Part shown: in pieces, positions 6,656 through 7,308 of the stretch | How positions within the stretch are numbered: the first letter of the stretch is position 1 | How the letters are laid out: every line of letters begins with the position of its first letter | Origin: Comamonadaceae bacterium UBA2334 | GTDB lineage: Bacteria > Pseudomonadota > Gammaproteobacteria > Burkholderiales > Burkholderiaceae_C | Direction of reading: 5' to 3' | DNA: 7,308 bases | Assembly (NCBI GenBank): GCA_002344885.1 | Contig: DDUQ01000052.1 | Coordinates: 14,725 to 22,032 of the forward strand | Notes under the pieces: model-generated | What the model was told of the DNA's origin: nothing | Seen by the model: only the letters and a program-made list of their open reading frames with translations | Databases searched by the model: none | Program-made: the position numbers and the translations under genes

Positions 6656-6714
6656 GCAAGTGTGTTGTACTGTGCCGACTTGGCCGACTGGCTGACCTCA
6701 TTACGCTCTCACGC

Positions 6715-7308
6715 ATGACCGCATCCCCCATTCACCCCGGCTTCATGGCGCTGCACAGCCACCGCGCTGAAAACCTGCTGGACACGGTGGTGGCCTGGTT
6801 GCAGGCGCACCCGCTGGGGCCGTTGGAAGAAGAGGTGTTCATCGTCCAGAGCAATGCCGTGGCCGAGTGGCTGAAGATGGCGCTGGCCAACGGCTTGACC
6901 GTGTGCGCCGCCACGCGCGTAGAGTTGCCCGCACGCTTTTTCTGGCGCACCAGCCGGCAGGTGCTGGGGCGTGCCGAGGTGCCGGTGGAGTTGCCGCTGG
7001 ACAAGGTGCCGCTCACCTGGCGGCTGATGCAAACCGTGCCCGCGTTGCTGGCAGATCCGGCGCAGGCCGGGGTGTATGCGCCGGTGGCGGGTTTTGTGCA
7101 AGGGCAGGGGCCGGGCGCGCCTGCGCTGCGCCTGCTGCAGCTGTGCCAGCGCCTGGCCGACCTGTTCGACCAGTACCAGGTCTACCGGCCCGACTGGCTG
7201 CAAGCCTGGGGCGAAGGCCAGGCCTGCCTGATCGCCGGTGATGGCCGTCGGCTGCCCTTGCCACCCGGCCAGGCCTGGCAGGCCGCGCTGTGGCAGCGCC
7301 TGATGGCC
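6715..7308 (+). CDS. recC: RecC, exodeoxyribonuclease V gamma subunit (N-terminal part; 3' end cut by window edge)
   Basis: RecC scaffolds the RecBCD helicase-nuclease, splits the DNA strands and scans for Chi during double-strand-break repair. The frame is open from ATG 6715 to the window edge, giving 198 residues, about one sixth of the usual 1,100-plus. Matches to RecC from memory, in order: LHSHRAENLL near 13-22 (E. coli YHSNRLDVL), VFIVQSNAVAEWLKMALA at 41-58 (ILVQSTGMAQWLQMTLS), LPARFFW at 71-77 (LPASFIW), LTWRLM at 100-105, LADLFDQYQVYRPDWL at 147-162 (almost identical to ADLFDQYLVYRPDWL), and GQAWQAALW at 185-193. An alternative in-frame ATG at 6745 (residue 11) would start the protein nearer to where E. 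coli RecC begins. Neither ATG has a clear Shine-Dalgarno. In many proteobacteria recB and recD lie downstream, which here would be outside the window. Confidence 0.95.
   Translation, partial: MTASPIHPGFMALHSHRAENLLDTVVAWLQAHPLGPLEEEVFIVQSNAVAEWLKMALANGLTVCAATRVELPARFFWRTSRQVLGRAEVPVELPLDKVPLTWRLMQTVPALLADPAQAGVYAPVAGFVQGQGPGAPALRLLQLCQRLADLFDQYQVYRPDWLQAWGEGQACLIAGDGRRLPLPPGQAWQAALWQRLMA

Larger units (their letters stand above)
6505..6714. promoter_or_regulatory. Divergent intergenic region between the histidine kinase and recC
   Basis: This 210-bp stretch should carry promoters for both flanking genes. It contains the G-quadruplex motif at 6512-6530, the palindrome at 6639-6655, and an imperfect tandem 9-mer (GCCGACTTG then GCCGACTGG, 6674-6691) just before recC. 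A candidate minus-strand -35, TTGACC (6600-6595), has only a poor -10 (AAAACA, 6577-6572) at 17-bp spacing. No consensus sigma-70 promoter stands out in either direction. No small ORF here looks coding. Confidence 0.5.

Noticed and set aside
1..7308. Mobile element, defence island or CRISPR array
   Set aside because: Every stretch over 250 bp is covered by a recognisable chromosomal-type gene. No transposase, integrase, regular spaced repeats or terminal inverted repeats were seen.

Overview
The window looks like chromosomal DNA from a GC-rich betaproteobacterium, most likely Burkholderiales and perhaps Comamonadaceae. That placement is an inference from GC-rich third codon positions and from the style of the proteins: a HELNTPIGN-type histidine kinase, a PhnD/PhnE pair, and a RecC with a betaproteobacterial-looking N-terminus. 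No database search was possible. I see no transposase, integrase, tRNA, rRNA or CRISPR array. It reads as ordinary chromosome carrying transport, signalling and repair genes.

Layout from left to right. (1) Minus strand, 1-1675: two ABC-transporter genes of the phosphonate/phosphite/phosphate type, phnD (periplasmic binding protein, first in transcription order) and then phnE (permease, cut by the left window edge), 20 bp apart. (2) Minus strand, 1751-2917: a membrane-bound GGDEF protein with an intact active-site motif and an intact c-di-GMP inhibitory site. (3) Plus strand, 3027-3998: a DUF808/YedI-family inner-membrane protein divergent from the GGDEF gene. It probably starts at TTG because the best Shine-Dalgarno sequence sits 7 nt before that codon. 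(4) Minus strand, 3973-6504: an 843-residue sensor histidine kinase with two N-terminal membrane helices, four PAS domains, a coiled coil and a HisKA/HATPase core. Its 3' end overlaps the DUF808 gene tail-to-tail by 26 bp. (5) Plus strand, 6715 to the right edge: the first 198 residues of RecC, the gamma subunit of exodeoxyribonuclease V.

The signalling genes (GGDEF protein and PAS kinase) are separate transcription units, and no response regulator is visible. Nothing in the sequence ties them to phosphonate uptake beyond being neighbours. The most unusual DNA is the 210-bp divergent region between the kinase and recC. It holds a perfect four-run G-quadruplex motif 7 bp from the kinase GTG codon and a perfect GTATCA-N5-TGATAC palindrome. 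I found no convincing undescribed multi-gene system here. The best leads are this regulatory region and the orphan multi-PAS kinase.
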